A stretch of 64,000 nt of DNA, from NCBI GenBank assembly GCA_024343425.1, contig BRLC01000025.1, positions 248,001 through 312,000 on the forward strand, read 5' to 3'. The DNA comes from Rhizobiaceae bacterium MnEN-MB40S (GTDB taxonomy: Bacteria; Pseudomonadota; Alphaproteobacteria; Rhizobiales; Rhizobiaceae). Below, one piece after another: positions 39,982 through 49,523 of this stretch; the first letter of the stretch is position 1, and every line of letters starts with the position of its first letter. The notes below the pieces were generated by a model. That model was not told where the DNA came from, made no database searches, and saw only the letters and a program-made list of their open reading frames with translations. A program made the translations under genes and the position numbers.

Positions 39982-40590
39982 TCAGACGATCTTCAGCGTC
40001 CAGGCGACGATGTCGGTGACGACCTGGCCATTGGCCTGGTCGAGCGCGCGGATGAAATCGATATTGTCGGATCCCCTGACAGGCGCAGTCGCCTGGAAGA
40101 CCTTCTGCGACCGCACCACGCCGTTGCGATCATTGACGATGCGCACGGAAATCTCGACCACGGCCGTATCCCCGTTGTCGCTGGCGACGATTTCGAAAGC
40201 GCGGATCGTCGGAGAGATGAGATAGTCGGCGGCGATGCTGTCGCCGGGTTTCGCCACGCCGCCAAGGCGGTCGCTGTCCTCGAAAGCCGCAATCAGCTGT
40301 TCCTGAATGATCGAGGGCAGATTGTCATTCCACTGCGACCGGGCGAGGTACTGGATCGCTTCCGGAGAGGTCCGCACAACAATATTGGAGCCGTCCAGAG
40401 ACTTCAGCGCAGCCGGATCGGTTACGACGATCTGACGATTTCTCGAGGACGGTCCCTTGACTGTCGGGATGCCCGTCAATTCGTAGGTGTCGGGCTTTGG
40501 AGAAAATGGTCCGCCGCCGCATCCACTCAAAAATGCAGCGCCAGCCAGCAGGACAGCTACGGCCAGTCCGGATTGACTACAACTCTTCAC
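39982..40590 (-). CDS. ABC-type transport auxiliary lipoprotein (PqiC/COG3218-like)
   Basis: This 202-residue lipoprotein has a signal peptide ending in LSGC, so it is anchored in a membrane at a cysteine near residue 24. The body shows DTYELTGIP at the front, IVVRTSPEAIQYLARSQWNDNLPSIIQEQLIAAFE, and a C-terminal FIRALDQANGQVVTDI, the pattern of the auxiliary components that sit with MCE lipid ABC transporters. The start is GTG with GAGGGG six bases ahead. It lies 64 bases downstream of mlaD and is the last gene of the mlaE-mlaF-mlaD run. It probably caps the outer membrane end of the lipid pathway. Confidence 0.88.
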   Translation of the reverse strand: MKSCSQSGLAVAVLLAGAAFLSGCGGGPFSPKPDTYELTGIPTVKGPSSRNRQIVVTDPAALKSLDGSNIVVRTSPEAIQYLARSQWNDNLPSIIQEQLIAAFEDSDRLGGVAKPGDSIAADYLISPTIRAFEIVASDNGDTAVVEISVRIVNDRNGVVRSQKVFQATAPVRGSDNIDFIRALDQANGQVVTDIVAWTLKIV

Positions 40591-40654
40591 GAATACCCCT
40601 CGTCCCTGCCATCCACGCAGGATTTACGAACTCTTGGACCTTAACTCTGCTTTG

Positions 40655-42028
40655 TCAACGACGACGCCGCCCATCATATTGTTTTACGCTTCCCGATCCA
40701 CCGAAAATCAGACTCTGCGGATCTTCCCCTATCTGCGCGACTGCTCTCTCGATCCGGGCGACCGAACGGCGCGCCTCGTTGACCAGGGCCTCGATATCCT
40801 TGAGACCGGAATTCGAGAACCGGTCGACATTGCTCATGATCGGACCGATCTGCGCATTGATCTTGTTGGCGACGTCCTGGAAGGATTTCAACGTATCCTT
40901 CGCTTCCGCCACCAGACCCTGACCATCTGCGCCGTCAATGACGCCGTTGAGCTTGTTGAGCGTCGTCTGGACCTGCAGGGCGGCTTCGTTCAGGCGGGCG
41001 GTCAGTTGATCCGTGTTCTCGATGATCTGCCCGATTTCCTGGTTACGCTGACCAATCGTCTCCGACACCATGGTCAGGTTGGCGATGCCCTCGCGGGCCT
41101 GGGCGCTGGCGACGGTGATATTGTCGACGACTTCCTGCACCTTCTCGGTGTCAACCGAATTGAGCAGTCCTTCGACCTTTGAGACCGCGGATTCGGCGTT
41201 CTGGCTGAGCTCGGCGATGTTTGTGGCCGCCGTCTTGAACTCCTCGATCATCGGTTTGAAATCACCGGATGCGTCCGAAATGTTCTTGCTGACAGTCTCG
41301 ACATTCTGAACGATCTCGGAAACTTTCGCAGGCTCCACTGCGGCGACGATCGCCTCGGCGCGGGTGACCAGCCCTTCAAGCTTGCCGGAAACGCCCTCAA
41401 GAGTTTTGGACAGCGAGGAGACGTTTTTGAGGAAACTGTCGACGCCGCCTGAATTGGCTGCAAGCGCTTCGGAGAATTTTTCAGCGTTCTGGACGGTCTG
41501 GGTCAGCGGGCCTTTCGCGGTCGTGACGAATTCCTCGATGCCGACGACGGCCTTGTTGACCCGCTGCAGGATGGCGTCTGCGGTTGCAAGGAGGTTGGTA
41601 ACGCTGGATTCATCGGCTGTCAGAACCGCGTAACTGCCCTTTTCGACAGCTTCCTCGAGAATGTTGAGGTCGCTGGTGTTGCCGCCGCTGAGCTCGATAT
41701 GCGCAGAACCGGTCAGCCCCTGGATGCCGAGCACCGCCTTGGTGGACGCGTATACCGGCGCGGTGGCGCGAACTTCCGTCATGGCGAGCACGTAGTTGGG
41801 ATCGACGCCGTCAATCGTCAGAGACCGCACGGAACCGACGCGAATGCCGTTGAACAGAACCGGCGCCCCGACCGAAAGACCGCTCGCGGAACCCGGAATG
41901 CGAATCTCCAGACGAGCCGTCTCGCCCTGGTTGTTGGCCGTGGCCATCCAGTAGACGCCCATAAAACCGGCGGTAATAATGAGGATGATGACAATACCGA
42001 CGATGGTATAGTTGGCTTTTGTCTCCAT
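40655..42028 (-). CDS. mlaD: MCE-family lipid transport protein (MlaD-like)
   Basis: This 457-residue protein has one N-terminal membrane anchor (about 8-28: YTIVGIVIILIITAGFMGVYW) and an MCE domain (about 38-115, ending near IQGLTGSAHIELSGG). A long helical region of about 300 residues follows, with heptad-like repeats. The MCE domain forms hexameric rings that carry phospholipid across the periplasm. The long helical tail is more like the tube-forming MCE proteins than the short E. coli MlaD. It is third in the mlaE-mlaF-mlaD-lipoprotein run, 53 bases after mlaF. Lipid direction cannot be told. Confidence 0.93.
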   Translation of the reverse strand: METKANYTIVGIVIILIITAGFMGVYWMATANNQGETARLEIRIPGSASGLSVGAPVLFNGIRVGSVRSLTIDGVDPNYVLAMTEVRATAPVYASTKAVLGIQGLTGSAHIELSGGNTSDLNILEEAVEKGSYAVLTADESSVTNLLATADAILQRVNKAVVGIEEFVTTAKGPLTQTVQNAEKFSEALAANSGGVDSFLKNVSSLSKTLEGVSGKLEGLVTRAEAIVAAVEPAKVSEIVQNVETVSKNISDASGDFKPMIEEFKTAATNIAELSQNAESAVSKVEGLLNSVDTEKVQEVVDNITVASAQAREGIANLTMVSETIGQRNQEIGQIIENTDQLTARLNEAALQVQTTLNKLNGVIDGADGQGLVAEAKDTLKSFQDVANKINAQIGPIMSNVDRFSNSGLKDIEALVNEARRSVARIERAVAQIGEDPQSLIFGGSGSVKQYDGRRRR

Positions 42029-42081
42029 AATCGCGTTCCCGTCATTCCTTTCCGGGTGATTCTCGCAGCTACACTATAGGT

Positions 42082-42906
42082 CTAGTTCTGCGGCACAATA
42101 GAACGGGCTCTTTTCCCGTGGAAATAGGACCTGACCCAGGGGTCTTCGCACGCCAGCATGTCCTCTATCGTGCCTTCGACAAGTATTTTCCTGTTGCCGA
42201 GGACCGCGATACGGTCACACACCGAGAACAGGCTGTCGAGATCGTGGGTCACCATATACACGGTCAGGCCGAGAGTGTCGCGCAGTTTCGCGATCAGTTC
42301 GTCGAACTCGGCTGCGCTTATTGGATCGAGACCCGACGTCGGCTCGTCGAGAAACACCAGGTCGGGATCGAGCGCCAGAGCTCTTGCGAGGCCCGCGCGC
42401 TTGATCATGCCGCCGGAGAGCTCCGAGGGATAGAGCGAGGCCGCCTCCGGCCGCAGGCCGACGAGTTCAATCTTCAGCAGCGCCAGCTCATCCATGAGTT
42501 TCTGCGGCAGTTCCAGATATTCGCGCATCGGCACCTGGATGTTCTCAAGCACCGTGAGCGCAGAAAACAGGGCGCCTTGCTGGAAGAGCACGCCAAGCTT
42601 CATGTCGAGCTGGGTTTTCTGGGCGGGCGTCGCGGCGTCGTAGTCCACGCCCAGGATGCGAATGGCGCCGCCTTGTCTTGACGTGAGCTGGAGGATGGTG
42701 CGCAACAGCACCGACTTGCCGGCGCCCGAAGCGCCGACAAATCCAAGTATTTCGCCGCGCCGGATATCGAGATCCAGATTTTCCAGCACCTTGTGCGACC
42801 CGAAGGCGACATTGATGCCCCGCGCCTCGAGAATGACCTTGCCGAAATCCGGATGGCGTTCTGGCGTCGAGACCTGAGGGTCGGTTATCGTCTCTGTCAC
42901 GGACAT
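42082..42906 (-). CDS. mlaF: Lipid ABC transporter ATP-binding protein (MlaF-like)
   Basis: This is a 274-residue ATPase. Walker A is GFVGASGAGKSVLL (about 56), the signature is LSGGMIKRAGLARALAL (about 164), Walker B is LVFLDEPTSGLDP, and the switch histidine is in YMVTHDLDSL. The C-terminal EGTIEDMLACEDPWVRSYFHG is typical of MlaF. The ATG at 42906 shares one base with the mlaE stop (TGATG), so it is translationally coupled; an in-frame TTG one codon earlier is unlikely. It powers the MlaE permease. Confidence 0.96.
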   Translation of the reverse strand: MSVTETITDPQVSTPERHPDFGKVILEARGINVAFGSHKVLENLDLDIRRGEILGFVGASGAGKSVLLRTILQLTSRQGGAIRILGVDYDAATPAQKTQLDMKLGVLFQQGALFSALTVLENIQVPMREYLELPQKLMDELALLKIELVGLRPEAASLYPSELSGGMIKRAGLARALALDPDLVFLDEPTSGLDPISAAEFDELIAKLRDTLGLTVYMVTHDLDSLFSVCDRIAVLGNRKILVEGTIEDMLACEDPWVRSYFHGKRARSIVPQN

Positions 42907-44123
42907 CAAAAATCAATCGCCCCGTAAAAGATAGCGAACAGGCCGTCCACGAGAATGACCACGAAAATCGCCTTGACGACAGCCGACGTGACATGGCGAC
43001 CGAGCGATTCCGCGCTGCCCTCGACCTTGAGGCCTTCCACCGACGCCACAATGCCGATGATGAGCGCCATGAACGGCGCCTTGATCATTCCGGAGGCGAC
43101 GGATGTGTAGTCGATGGCCTCGCGCAACCGGTTGATGAAAGTCTCCGGCTGGATGCCGGAATAGATCCAGGTGGTGAGCAAGGCGCCGAACAGGGCCGAG
43201 AAATTCGCCATGATCGTAAGCAGCGGCAACATGATCGTCAGCGCAACGAGGCGCGGGAAAACAAGGACGCTGATCGGATTGAGGCCCATCACCTTGAGTG
43301 CGTCGACCTCCTCGCGCATCTTCATCGAGCCGATTTCAGCCGTGATTGCGGAGCCCGATCGGCCGGCGATCATGATCGCCGTCAAAAGCACGCCGATTTC
43401 GCGCAATTGCAGGATTCCGACCAGATCGACCACGAAGATCTCGGCGCCGAAATATCTCAGCTGGAAAGCCCCTTGCTGGGCGATGATGCCGCCGATCAGA
43501 AACGACATCAGTGTGATGATGGGAATGGCGCGAACGCCGACATGATCCATCTGGCTGAAAATCGCGGCGGACGAGATGCCCGAGGACTTCTTTCTTCTGA
43601 TGCGAGCGCCCCACACCGTCGAGCCCAGAATAAACATCATCGCAAGAAAGTCGTTATACAGCTCGTAGGCCATCTCGCCGATAGGCGCGAAGATTCTCTC
43701 AACCAATCCGGCTTTTTGCTTCGGCGCATCGTCGGCGTCGTATTCCGAGTGCATCGCCTTCTCGACGGCGTCGAGAAGCACGAGACGGTCCTGCCTGATC
43801 GCCTTGTAGGACACCGTCTTGCTGCGCGATTCCAGCCGGTCCTTCAGGCGCACGATCACAAGCGCGCCTGACGTGTCGAACGCCGTGATGGCCGACAGGT
43901 CTATCGTGACTTCGACGCCGTCAAGATTACGCCCCAACTGGCGCATCGCAGCGTCGATGCCGGACACGCCGAACAGGTTCCAGCCGCCCGACAGCCTGAC
44001 GACGACCTTGCCGTCTTCGGGACCGGAGGTTTCAAACTGCGCCGCCACACGTTCCTTTTCCGCAATGGCGGACGAACCTGCGGCGCCGGAGACAACTGAC
44101 TCTGTAGCTTGCTGGCTGGACAT
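42906..44123 (-). CDS. mlaE: Lipid ABC transporter permease with N-terminal STAS region (MlaE/MlaB-like fusion)
   Basis: This 405-residue protein is longer than E. coli MlaE (about 260). The first 135 residues are soluble and read as a STAS domain (VVVRLSGGWNLFGVSGIDAA, VTIDLSAITAFDTSGALVI with the usual DTSG), the role of separate MlaB in E. coli. The permease follows, with FLIGGIIAQQGAFQLRYFGA, the conserved GRSGSAITAEIGSMKMREEV loop and ALKVMGLNPISVLVFPR. It is first in the operon with mlaF, mlaD and the lipoprotein. No mlaC or vacJ gene is adjacent. Confidence 0.95.
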   Translation of the reverse strand: MSSQQATESVVSGAAGSSAIAEKERVAAQFETSGPEDGKVVVRLSGGWNLFGVSGIDAAMRQLGRNLDGVEVTIDLSAITAFDTSGALVIVRLKDRLESRSKTVSYKAIRQDRLVLLDAVEKAMHSEYDADDAPKQKAGLVERIFAPIGEMAYELYNDFLAMMFILGSTVWGARIRRKKSSGISSAAIFSQMDHVGVRAIPIITLMSFLIGGIIAQQGAFQLRYFGAEIFVVDLVGILQLREIGVLLTAIMIAGRSGSAITAEIGSMKMREEVDALKVMGLNPISVLVFPRLVALTIMLPLLTIMANFSALFGALLTTWIYSGIQPETFINRLREAIDYTSVASGMIKAPFMALIIGIVASVEGLKVEGSAESLGRHVTSAVVKAIFVVILVDGLFAIFYGAIDF

Positions 44124-44228
44124 TGATTTTACATAGCCAGTAAATCACCGTCTGTCACCGCATACCGCTATGACAATCCAACGGAATTCCGGATCGGGCA
44201 CGTTATCGACGCCGGCGTTGCCGAAGTA

Positions 44229-45074
44229 TCACGCAGCCCTGGCGGGTTTTTCCGAACCGGCGTCGCTGGCGTCCAACGCCTTGCGGCGCTTCGGTTCAGC
44301 AGGCAGGGCGACGGGGCGACGCCACTCGATAAGATGCATTTCGCCGTCGAAGTCTTCCGCCACCGCCGTGCAGCTTTCCACCCAGTCGCCGGTGTTGATG
44401 TAGCGGATTCCATCCATGTCTTCGATGACGGCGTGGTGGATGTGACCGCAAATGACGCCGTCTACGTCATGTTTTCTGGCTTCCTCGACGACGACGCGCT
44501 GGAACTCGCCGATGAAGTTGACGGCCTGCTTGACCTGCAGTTTCGCCCAGGCGGAGAAGGACCAATAGGGCAGTCCGAGCCGGCGCCTGCCGTAATTCAC
44601 GAGCCGATTGATGAAAATCGCCAGGTCGTAGGCCCAGTCGCCCAAATGGGCGAGCATGCGCGCATGGCGCACGACGACGTCAAACTCGTCGCCATGCATG
44701 ACGAGATAACGACGCCCGTCAGCGGCTTCATGGATGGTCGTCAACTCCACCTCGATCCCGCCGAAATGGGTTCCGGGAAAATCTCTCAGGAATTCGTCGT
44801 GATTGCCGGGAATATAGATGATCCGCGTGCCCTTGCGGGCCTGACGCAACAGTTTCTGGACCACATTGTTGCAGTCCTGGGGCCAGTACCAGTTGCGTTT
44901 GAGGCGCCATCCATCGACGATGTCGCCGACCAGAATGATCGTGTCAGCATGATGATAGCGAAGGAAATCGATCAGCCAGTCCGCCTTGGCGGCGCGAGAA
45001 CCCAGATGAATGTCGGAGAGGAACAGGGTCCTGAATTGCCGAGCCTTTGGAGCTTTCGTCATCTGCGCCACCAT
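44229..45074 (-). CDS. UDP-2,3-diacylglucosamine diphosphatase-like metallophosphatase
   Basis: This 281-residue calcineurin-type phosphoesterase belongs to COG2908. Metal-binding motifs are in order: FLSDIHLGSR (about 19-28), LVGDIVDGW (about 48), IPGNHDEF (about 88), VMHGDEFD (about 124) and ICGHIHHAVI (about 209), ending with INTGDWVESC. The LpxH branch cleaves UDP-diacylglucosamine in lipid A synthesis, but rhizobia usually use LpxI, so this may act on a related lipid. The start at 45074 or an ATG four codons later are both possible. It is divergent from the SDR gene. Confidence 0.9.
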   Translation of the reverse strand: MVAQMTKAPKARQFRTLFLSDIHLGSRAAKADWLIDFLRYHHADTIILVGDIVDGWRLKRNWYWPQDCNNVVQKLLRQARKGTRIIYIPGNHDEFLRDFPGTHFGGIEVELTTIHEAADGRRYLVMHGDEFDVVVRHARMLAHLGDWAYDLAIFINRLVNYGRRRLGLPYWSFSAWAKLQVKQAVNFIGEFQRVVVEEARKHDVDGVICGHIHHAVIEDMDGIRYINTGDWVESCTAVAEDFDGEMHLIEWRRPVALPAEPKRRKALDASDAGSEKPARAA

Positions 45075-45195
45075 TGCATGTCCGTTGATGGTTGGCTAAC
45101 CAGAGTCTTGTCACAATCAGATGACAAGGCTTCGATAAGGACAAATTCGAAGCTGCATCCGACAAAAAGTCATAGTAATCGGGAAGGAAATCGCA

Positions 45196-45975
45196 ATGGA
45201 TCTCGGTATAGCCGGCAAGAAGGCCATCATCTGCGCATCCAGCAAGGGTCTCGGCAAGGGCTGCGCGATCGCGCTTGCAGAAGCCGGCTGCGACATCGTT
45301 GTCAACGGACGGGACGCGTCGACGCTCGCCGCGACAGCCGAGGAAATTCGCAAGACCACCGGAGCTCAAGTCACGGAAGTCGCCGCAGACGTGTCGACGA
45401 AGGAAGGACAGGACGCTCTGCTCGTGGCCTGCCCGGAACCGGATATTCTCATCAACAACAATGGCGGCCCTCCCCTGAAGGATTTCCGGGAGCTTGACCG
45501 CGAGGCGATCCTCAACGGTGTGACGCAGAACATGGTCACGCCCATCGAACTGATCCAGGCGGTGATCGACGGCATGTGCGAACGCGGTTTCGGCCGCATC
45601 GTCAACATCACATCGTCCTCCGTCTATATGCCGATCCCGGGACTCGACCTGTCGTCGGGAGCGCGCGCCGGCCTGACATCCTTCCTGGGCGGCGTCGCCC
45701 GCACCGTCGCGAACCGGAACGTCACGATCAACACCGTGCTTCCCGGCAAGATGGACACCGACCGTCTGACGAACAACATCAAGGCGACGGCGCAGAAGAG
45801 CGGCGTCAGCTATGAAGAAGCCGAAAAGAGCGTGTTGCGCCTTGTTCCGGCTGGACGCGCAGGCACCGCGGAGGAATTCGGAAGCGCCTGCGCCTTCCTC
45901 TGCTCCCGCCAGGCGGGCTATATTACCGGGCAGAACCTGCTCGTCGACGGCGGTCTCGTACCGAAGTCTTTCTGA
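45196..45975 (+). CDS. Short-chain dehydrogenase/reductase, atypical active site
   Basis: This 259-residue SDR has a Rossmann start KKAIICASSKGLGKGCAIAL (the GxxxGxG is ASSKGLGKG) and ends with GYITGQNLLVDGGLV. The substrate-side motif is NNNGGPPLKDF instead of NNAG. The segment after the catalytic serine (NITSSSVYMPIPGLDLSSGA) has Ser and Gly-Ala-Arg where the YxxxK pair should be. This matches a known non-canonical branch of 3-oxoacyl reductase-like SDRs with NTGGPP. Its reaction is unknown. It is divergent from the metallophosphatase, with GGAAGG about nine bases ahead of the ATG. Confidence 0.9.
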   Translation: MDLGIAGKKAIICASSKGLGKGCAIALAEAGCDIVVNGRDASTLAATAEEIRKTTGAQVTEVAADVSTKEGQDALLVACPEPDILINNNGGPPLKDFRELDREAILNGVTQNMVTPIELIQAVIDGMCERGFGRIVNITSSSVYMPIPGLDLSSGARAGLTSFLGGVARTVANRNVTINTVLPGKMDTDRLTNNIKATAQKSGVSYEEAEKSVLRLVPAGRAGTAEEFGSACAFLCSRQAGYITGQNLLVDGGLVPKSF

Positions 45976-46036
45976 CGGTTGACGCGCCAATTGGGCTGGA
46001 GCAATCTGCCGAAAGGCTGAAGGGGTGGACAATCAC

Positions 46037-48331
46037 ATGAGCAAGGCCAGCAAACCCGCTCTGTCGGAACTCGACCAGAGCGCGCTGTTTTTCCACAAAT
46101 ATCCGCGGCCGGGCAAACTGGAGATACAGGCCACCAAGCCGCTCGGCAACCAGCGCGACCTAGCGCTTGCCTATTCGCCCGGCGTCGCAGCTCCATGCCT
46201 GGAAATCCGCGACGATCCGGCTACGGCCGCAGACTATACGTCGCGCGCCAACCTGGTGGCCGTCGTCTCCAACGGAACCGCGGTTCTCGGGCTCGGCCCG
46301 ATCGGCCCGCTGGCCTCCAAGCCGGTGATGGAGGGCAAGGCCGTCCTGTTCAAGAAATTCGCCGGCATCGACGTGTTCGACATCGAAATCGACGCCAAGG
46401 ACGTCGACCGGATGGTTTCCGTCGTCTCCGCGCTCGAGCCGACGTTCGGCGGCATCAACCTGGAAGATATCAAGGCGCCTGAATGTTTCGAGGTCGAGCA
46501 TCAACTGCGCGAGCGCATGAACATTCCTGTGTTCCATGACGACCAGCACGGCACCGCAATCATTGTCGCGGCGGCGATCATCAATGGGCTGGAACTGTCG
46601 GGCAAGAAATTGCAGGACGTGAAGATCGTCACCAGCGGCGCAGGCGCTGCGGCGGTCGCCTGCCTTAACCTCCTGGTCTTTCTCGGAGCGAGGAAGGAAA
46701 ACATCTGGGCGCATGATATCGACGGCCTGGTCTTTGAAGGCCGTACGAAGAACATGGATCGCTGGAAGGGCGCCTATGCGCAGGCGTCCGATGCGCATTC
46801 GCTGGCCGACAACATCAAGGACGCTGATATTTTCATTGGCCTGTCCGCCGCCAATGTGCTCAAGCCCGAGATGCTGAACACCATGGCGGAGCATCCGCTC
46901 ATCATGGCTTTGGCGAACCCGGTGCCGGAAATCATGCCGGAAGACGCTCGCAATGCGCGGCCGGACGCAATGATATGCACCGGCCGCTCGGATTTCCCGA
47001 ACCAGGTCAACAACGTCCTTTGCTTCCCTTTCATCTTCCGCGGCGCGCTGGATTGCGGCGCGACGACGATCAACGAGGAAATGAAGATGGCTGCGGTCCA
47101 GGCGATCGCCGGGCTGGCGCGAGAGGAGCCGTCGGACGTGGCGGCCAAGGCCTATTCGGGCGAAACGCCGATCTTTGGGCCGGATTATCTCATCCCCTCG
47201 CCCTTCGATCCCCGTCTCATCCTGCGCATCGCGCCCGCGGTCGCCGAAGCCGCCTGCCAGACAGGCGTAGCGACCCGCCCGATAACCGACTGGGACGCTT
47301 ACAACGACCAGCTCAACCGATTCGTCTTCCGCTCCGGCATCGTCATGAAACCGCTCTTCACCGCAGCCAAGGCGGCGACCAACAAGCGGGTTATCTTTGC
47401 AGAAGGCGAGGATGAGAGGGTTTTGCGCGCGGCCCAGGTGCTGATCGAGGAAAAGATCGCAGAGCCGATCCTGATCGGCCGACCGGCAATCATAGAAACG
47501 CGGCTGAAGCGTTTCGGCCTCAAGATAAGGCCGGAGCGGGACTTCAGCATCACCAACCCCAACGACGATCCGCGCTATCGCGACTATGTGGATCTCTATT
47601 TTTCGCTGGTGGGACGCAAGGGCGTCAATCCGGAGGCGGCGCGCACCGCTGTGCGCTCCAACACGACAGTCATCGCCGCCCTCGCAGTGCGCCGCGGCGA
47701 GGCCGACGCCATGATTTGCGGCATTGAAGGCGGATACGCCAACCACCTTACCGTGGTCGAAGACGTTCTGCGCAAGCGGGAGGGCGTTCAGGAGTTCTCG
47801 GCGCTCAGCCTGCTGATTTCGCAACGCGGGGCGACCTTTCTGACCGACACCTACGTCACCTTCGATCCGCCTGCGGAGCAAATTGCGGAAACCACCTTGA
47901 TGGCGGCCCACGAAATCCGTCGCTTCGGGATCACACCGCGCGCCGCGCTCGTATCGCATTCTAATTTCGGCACGCGCGACACCGTGTCCTCGCTGAAAAT
48001 GCGCAAGGCGCTGGAACTGATCCGCGAAATGGCCCCGGATCTGGAGGTTGACGGCGAGATGCACGGCGATTCCGCGATTTCCGAGGATCTGCGACGGCGG
48101 GTGATGCCCGACAGCATCCTGTCGGGCGAAGCCAATCTTCTCGTCTTTCCCAATCTGGACGCGGCCAATATCGCAACCGGTCTTTTAAAGACGATGATGG
48201 ATGCGCTCCATGTCGGCCCGATCCTGCTTGGCAGCGCCAAGCCGGCCCATATCCTGTCGCCTTCCGTGACGTCGCGCGGTGTCGTCAACATGGCGACGCT
48301 TGCGGTCGTCGAGGCCTCGATGCCGGCATAG
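46037..48331 (+). CDS. maeB: NADP malic enzyme with phosphotransacetylase-like C-terminal domain
   Basis: This 764-residue protein decarboxylates malate to pyruvate with NADP. The N-terminal 430 residues are the malic enzyme ([31 protein letters not shown] with the metal site, [17 protein letters not shown] for NADP). The C-terminal 320 residues are a phosphate acetyltransferase-like domain ([18 protein letters not shown], then [17 protein letters not shown]) that in rhizobia is regulatory, not a working Pta. The ATG at 46037 has GGTGG eight bases ahead; an in-frame GTG 12 bases earlier is an alternative. It follows the SDR by 61 bases. Confidence 0.95.
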   Translation: MSKASKPALSELDQSALFFHKYPRPGKLEIQATKPLGNQRDLALAYSPGVAAPCLEIRDDPATAADYTSRANLVAVVSNGTAVLGLGPIGPLASKPVMEGKAVLFKKFAGIDVFDIEIDAKDVDRMVSVVSALEPTFGGINLEDIKAPECFEVEHQLRERMNIPVFHDDQHGTAIIVAAAIINGLELSGKKLQDVKIVTSGAGAAAVACLNLLVFLGARKENIWAHDIDGLVFEGRTKNMDRWKGAYAQASDAHSLADNIKDADIFIGLSAANVLKPEMLNTMAEHPLIMALANPVPEIMPEDARNARPDAMICTGRSDFPNQVNNVLCFPFIFRGALDCGATTINEEMKMAAVQAIAGLAREEPSDVAAKAYSGETPIFGPDYLIPSPFDPRLILRIAPAVAEAACQTGVATRPITDWDAYNDQLNRFVFRSGIVMKPLFTAAKAATNKRVIFAEGEDERVLRAAQVLIEEKIAEPILIGRPAIIETRLKRFGLKIRPERDFSITNPNDDPRYRDYVDLYFSLVGRKGVNPEAARTAVRSNTTVIAALAVRRGEADAMICGIEGGYANHLTVVEDVLRKREGVQEFSALSLLISQRGATFLTDTYVTFDPPAEQIAETTLMAAHEIRRFGITPRAALVSHSNFGTRDTVSSLKMRKALELIREMAPDLEVDGEMHGDSAISEDLRRRVMPDSILSGEANLLVFPNLDAANIATGLLKTMMDALHVGPILLGSAKPAHILSPSVTSRGVVNMATLAVVEASMPA

Positions 48332-48434
48332 ACGATCCGTCTTGATCGGTTTGTTCATGTCCAGGTCAGATTATAAACGTATTGTCGTTGCATGATGCGC
48401 GAAGGAAACGGATTGACCTTCAACGACTTGGCCG

Positions 48435-49523
48435 ATGAAACATGGACTTTTGAAGCGGATTGCAGCGATAGCGGCGTTGGCGGCGGCAACGGCAGTCAGC
48501 GTCGGCTCTGAGACAAGGGCTCAGAATCCGGATGTCTGCGCGCGCCTGCAGAGCCAGCTTGATCAGTATCCCTCGCAAAATGTGCAATCCCCCTACCTCA
48601 GGCGTTTCGAGGAGACCCTTCGGGAGCAGCAGCTTGTCCTTGACCGGGCGCGCGCTGCGGTCGCCGACGGCCAATGCACCAGCGGAAGCATCACCGTATA
48701 CGGCTCCAGCGACAATTCTGTCTGCGACCGGATGCGCGTGCGTATCGCGCAGCTGGAGGAGGAAGTTGCTCTCCTGACGCAGAGGCGCGATGCGCTGGCC
48801 GCTGAAGGACGGGAGACAGGCCGGAGCAGAATTGCCGCGGCGTTGCGCGCCAACGGTTGCCCGGTCGCGGAGCCGCAGGTCGTGATCCGCGATTCCGTGC
48901 GCCTCCGGGATCAGGCCCGCGAGCGCGCGCTGGACGACCCGTCTCGCCGATACAGGACCATGTGCGTCCGCGCCTGCGACGGCTATTATTTCCCCATTTC
49001 CTTTTCCTCGTCACCGGCTGAATTCGGTCGCGACGCCGAACAGTGCGCCAGGCAGTGTCCGGGCGCTGATGTCAGCCTCTATATCCATTCGGTTCCGGAA
49101 GAGAGGAGCGAAGACATGGTGTCCGCGGATGACGGATCGCCCTATGTCAGCCTTCCCAACGCCTTCGCCTATCGCAATGGCCTGACCTCGTCCTGCAGCT
49201 GCGACAAAGCCCCGATCACCGCCACTAGATCGACCGCGCCGAAGAAACAGTCGTCGATCATTCTTCCCAGCGAAATTCCCATACCCGGAAACAAACCCCA
49301 ACCGCCTTCGGAAGGGAAAAGAAGCGCCTCCGCAAATGGATCGCCGGACGAAAGCGCGTCGCGTGAAAATCAGGTAAAGCTGGCCCCCCGATCCACAGAT
49401 GATGACAACGAATTCGAGGAAATGGACCCGAACCGCAAGGTCAGGGTCGTCGGGCCATTGTTCCTTCCCGACCAATCAGAGGCAACAGATCGGCAAGCTC
49501 CGGACCAGAGCGACTCCCCGTAA
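48435..49523 (+). CDS. DUF2865 domain exported protein
   Basis: This 362-residue protein has a signal peptide ([20 protein letters not shown], cleavage near TRA). A coiled segment follows (about 55-130, with [19 protein letters not shown]), then the DUF2865 core, [20 protein letters not shown] and [20 protein letters not shown], with paired cysteines. The tail is a disordered Ser/Pro/Asp region. The family is common in Rhizobiales and has no known function; the cysteines suggest a disulfide-bonded periplasmic protein. The last 83 bases overlap the 3' end of gltX on the opposite strand. Confidence 0.88.
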   Translation: MKHGLLKRIAAIAALAAATAVSVGSETRAQNPDVCARLQSQLDQYPSQNVQSPYLRRFEETLREQQLVLDRARAAVADGQCTSGSITVYGSSDNSVCDRMRVRIAQLEEEVALLTQRRDALAAEGRETGRSRIAAALRANGCPVAEPQVVIRDSVRLRDQARERALDDPSRRYRTMCVRACDGYYFPISFSSSPAEFGRDAEQCARQCPGADVSLYIHSVPEERSEDMVSADDGSPYVSLPNAFAYRNGLTSSCSCDKAPITATRSTAPKKQSSIILPSEIPIPGNKPQPPSEGKRSASANGSPDESASRENQVKLAPRSTDDDNEFEEMDPNRKVRVVGPLFLPDQSEATDRQAPDQSDSP

